Assembly: GCA_013399115.1 (NCBI GenBank)
Contig: VXAA01005193.1
Span: forward strand, 1,407,991 to 1,471,990
From: Anseranas semipalmata
Taxonomy: Eukaryota; Chordata; Aves; Anseriformes; Anseranatidae
Direction: 5' to 3'
DNA: 64,000 nucleotides
Shown here: in pieces, positions 62,597 through 64,000 of the stretch
How positions within the stretch are numbered: the first letter of the stretch is position 1
How the letters are laid out: each line of letters starts with the position of its first letter
Notes under the pieces: model-generated
Databases searched by the model: none
Seen by the model: the letters and a program-made list of their open reading frames with translations, nothing else
Told to the model about the DNA's origin: nothing
Translations under genes and position numbers: made by a program

Positions 62597-64000
62597 GGTC
62601 TGAACAAAACTGAGAAATCACAAGGTATGGGCTCAGAGGGATAATGTACTTTTTCCTTTTTGGCTATCAATTCTGTACATGTTTTTTTTTTTTGGTTCTG
62701 AAAGCTCCTTCATCCTTATTCTTTTCCCCAAATAAAAAGAAGTGATTTGAAGGAGGTTAAAAAAATCGGGGGAGGAGGGGAAGGTAAGATGGAATGGAAA
62801 GTAGGAAAATGAAAAAGTATACAGAAAAAACAAAAACAAAGTTGTTTCTTTTCACACATGCAGTACAAGCATGACCTCAAAATTGCTTCTCTTTCTCAAC
62901 GTACATTTCTAATGAGCAGCAATGTGCCTTGCCACTGTGCCTTCACCAGAGTTCAGTTGTCTCAGAGAGAGGGAGGGAGGAACCCAACAAGCCCTTGCTC
63001 CTCTGCCGCATCCAGCTTTGCATGCATTGAACCTCGTGTCACGACAACGGACAGACATCTGGGCAGCTTCCCCTCCAGCTCCCTTGCCTTGTGAACGTCA
63101 GCCCTGGGTATGCAGACTGGATCCCAACCATCTCGGCCCAAATGCTGATACTGAGATGGGGTGGATCTTCCAGCAGAAGCTCCCGCGTGGTTACCAGAGA
63201 AGCCCTGTTAGCACTGGTGGCTTGGCAAGACTTCACAGGGATGGCAGTCTCATGCTGCAGGCTCACAGCTTTTGTATAGGGGTTGCACTGCGGTCTGCTG
63301 CTAAGGGTGGATTTTTGAGTTAGGCATATGTACGTGTGCATGTGTGCTGACACTGGTTACCAGAAGAGGCGGGAAACAGACACCATTTGCATCTCCCCCT
63401 GGGTCTGAATTTCAGAAAAGTCTTTCAGACAGCCTGGCTGAAAATCCCAGATCAGAATAGCCTTCAGTTTTGGAGAGAATCCAGTCCAGATCTGCCTCAC
63501 TTCAGATCATGCCCATCTCTAGCTAAAACCAAATTCTTGTCCAACAGCCTCGCAGTCACATCACAATTAAAAGCACTCTGTTTACTTCCAGATGCAGATT
63601 GTAGCGATTCTGTCTCCTCACAGTCAGCCATGAGCTTGGAGTAGGTGCAGAGTATTATGCAGCTGCCACATCCTGCATGCTTTCCTACCTAGATATTGTA
63701 AATTATGTGTGCAAGGGGCTCTGTTACTGTGCAATAACGAGGAGGAAAACCTTGTAATGTACATCTTAATGCATCATCTTCTGCAGCCCAGTTCCACAGA
63801 CAGACACGGCTCTGCTTTCCTTGCTGACGCGCTGACAACAGCCCTTCTCCATATACCTGCATAATGTACTTTTTATAGCCGGGGAGGCAATCACCTCAAA
63901 CCACCCTGCAGGTCCGAGCCCCAGCTCTTGCCCAGGACCAGGGGAAGGCGGGCTGTGGCTTCAGTCCAATGGCCTCAAGCCCCCTCAGCAGACTGATTTG

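Larger units (their letters stand above)
52400..64000. other. Intergenic DNA without recognisable genes (right end)
   Basis: Only chance open frames were seen. The longest (57435-58016, plus) is proline- and serine-rich, shows no domain and has no supporting splice sites. The stretch holds a large TTCC microsatellite near 60.7 kb, a small assembly gap and several poly-T tracts. No ALX4 homeobox or N-terminal exon was found. Confidence 0.6.

Overview
The window looks like non-mammalian amniote nuclear DNA, most likely from a bird. It has no operons or intact transposons, interspersed-repeat density is very low, there are no mammalian-type SINEs, the few repeat relics resemble CR1/L3 LINEs, and CpG islands are short. 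It contains two runs of N (17688-18310 and 62555-62596) and two single Ns (8840, 21386), so it is a draft assembly.

Only one protein-coding exon can be supported. At 1830-1911 on the minus strand lies the first coding exon of the tetraspanin CD82 (KAI1). It has a pyrimidine-rich acceptor, a strong Kozak ATG, 21 codons starting MGSGCLKVTKY and ending inside TM1, and a GTAAGT donor. The remaining CD82 exons must lie to the left, outside the window. To the right, about 16.4 kb of intron leads to a CpG island at 18311-18570, partly lost in the larger gap. That island carries a minus-strand donor (GCG|GTGAGG) and is the best candidate for the CD82 promoter and 5'-UTR exon. If this exon is spliced directly to the coding exon, a 33-codon upstream ORF would end 10 nt before the CD82 start codon. 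The intron also holds a CpG island at 5340-5740 with a nearby minus-strand donor, a possible alternative promoter, and short AT-rich motif clusters that look like enhancers.

From about 18.6 kb to the right end I see no convincing coding exon on either strand. In human, the gene 5' of CD82 is the homeobox gene ALX4, in divergent orientation. If that order holds here, this stretch is CD82-ALX4 intergenic DNA. Its most notable parts are two CpG-rich blocks (33450-34380 and 34970-35350), the first running into a block dense in homeodomain, FOX, TCF and GATA-like motifs (to about 34560). Others are a roughly 200-bp imperfect inverted repeat at 38404-38609, a CR1/L3-like LINE relic near 36365-36500, a conserved-looking block at 52000-52400, and scattered microsatellites. 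Most long open frames here are chance frames in GC-rich DNA or artefacts of reading through N.

I found no CRISPR array, tRNA, rRNA, viral element or novel multi-gene system. The most original signals are the inverted repeat, the possible upstream ORF and the CpG/homeodomain block.
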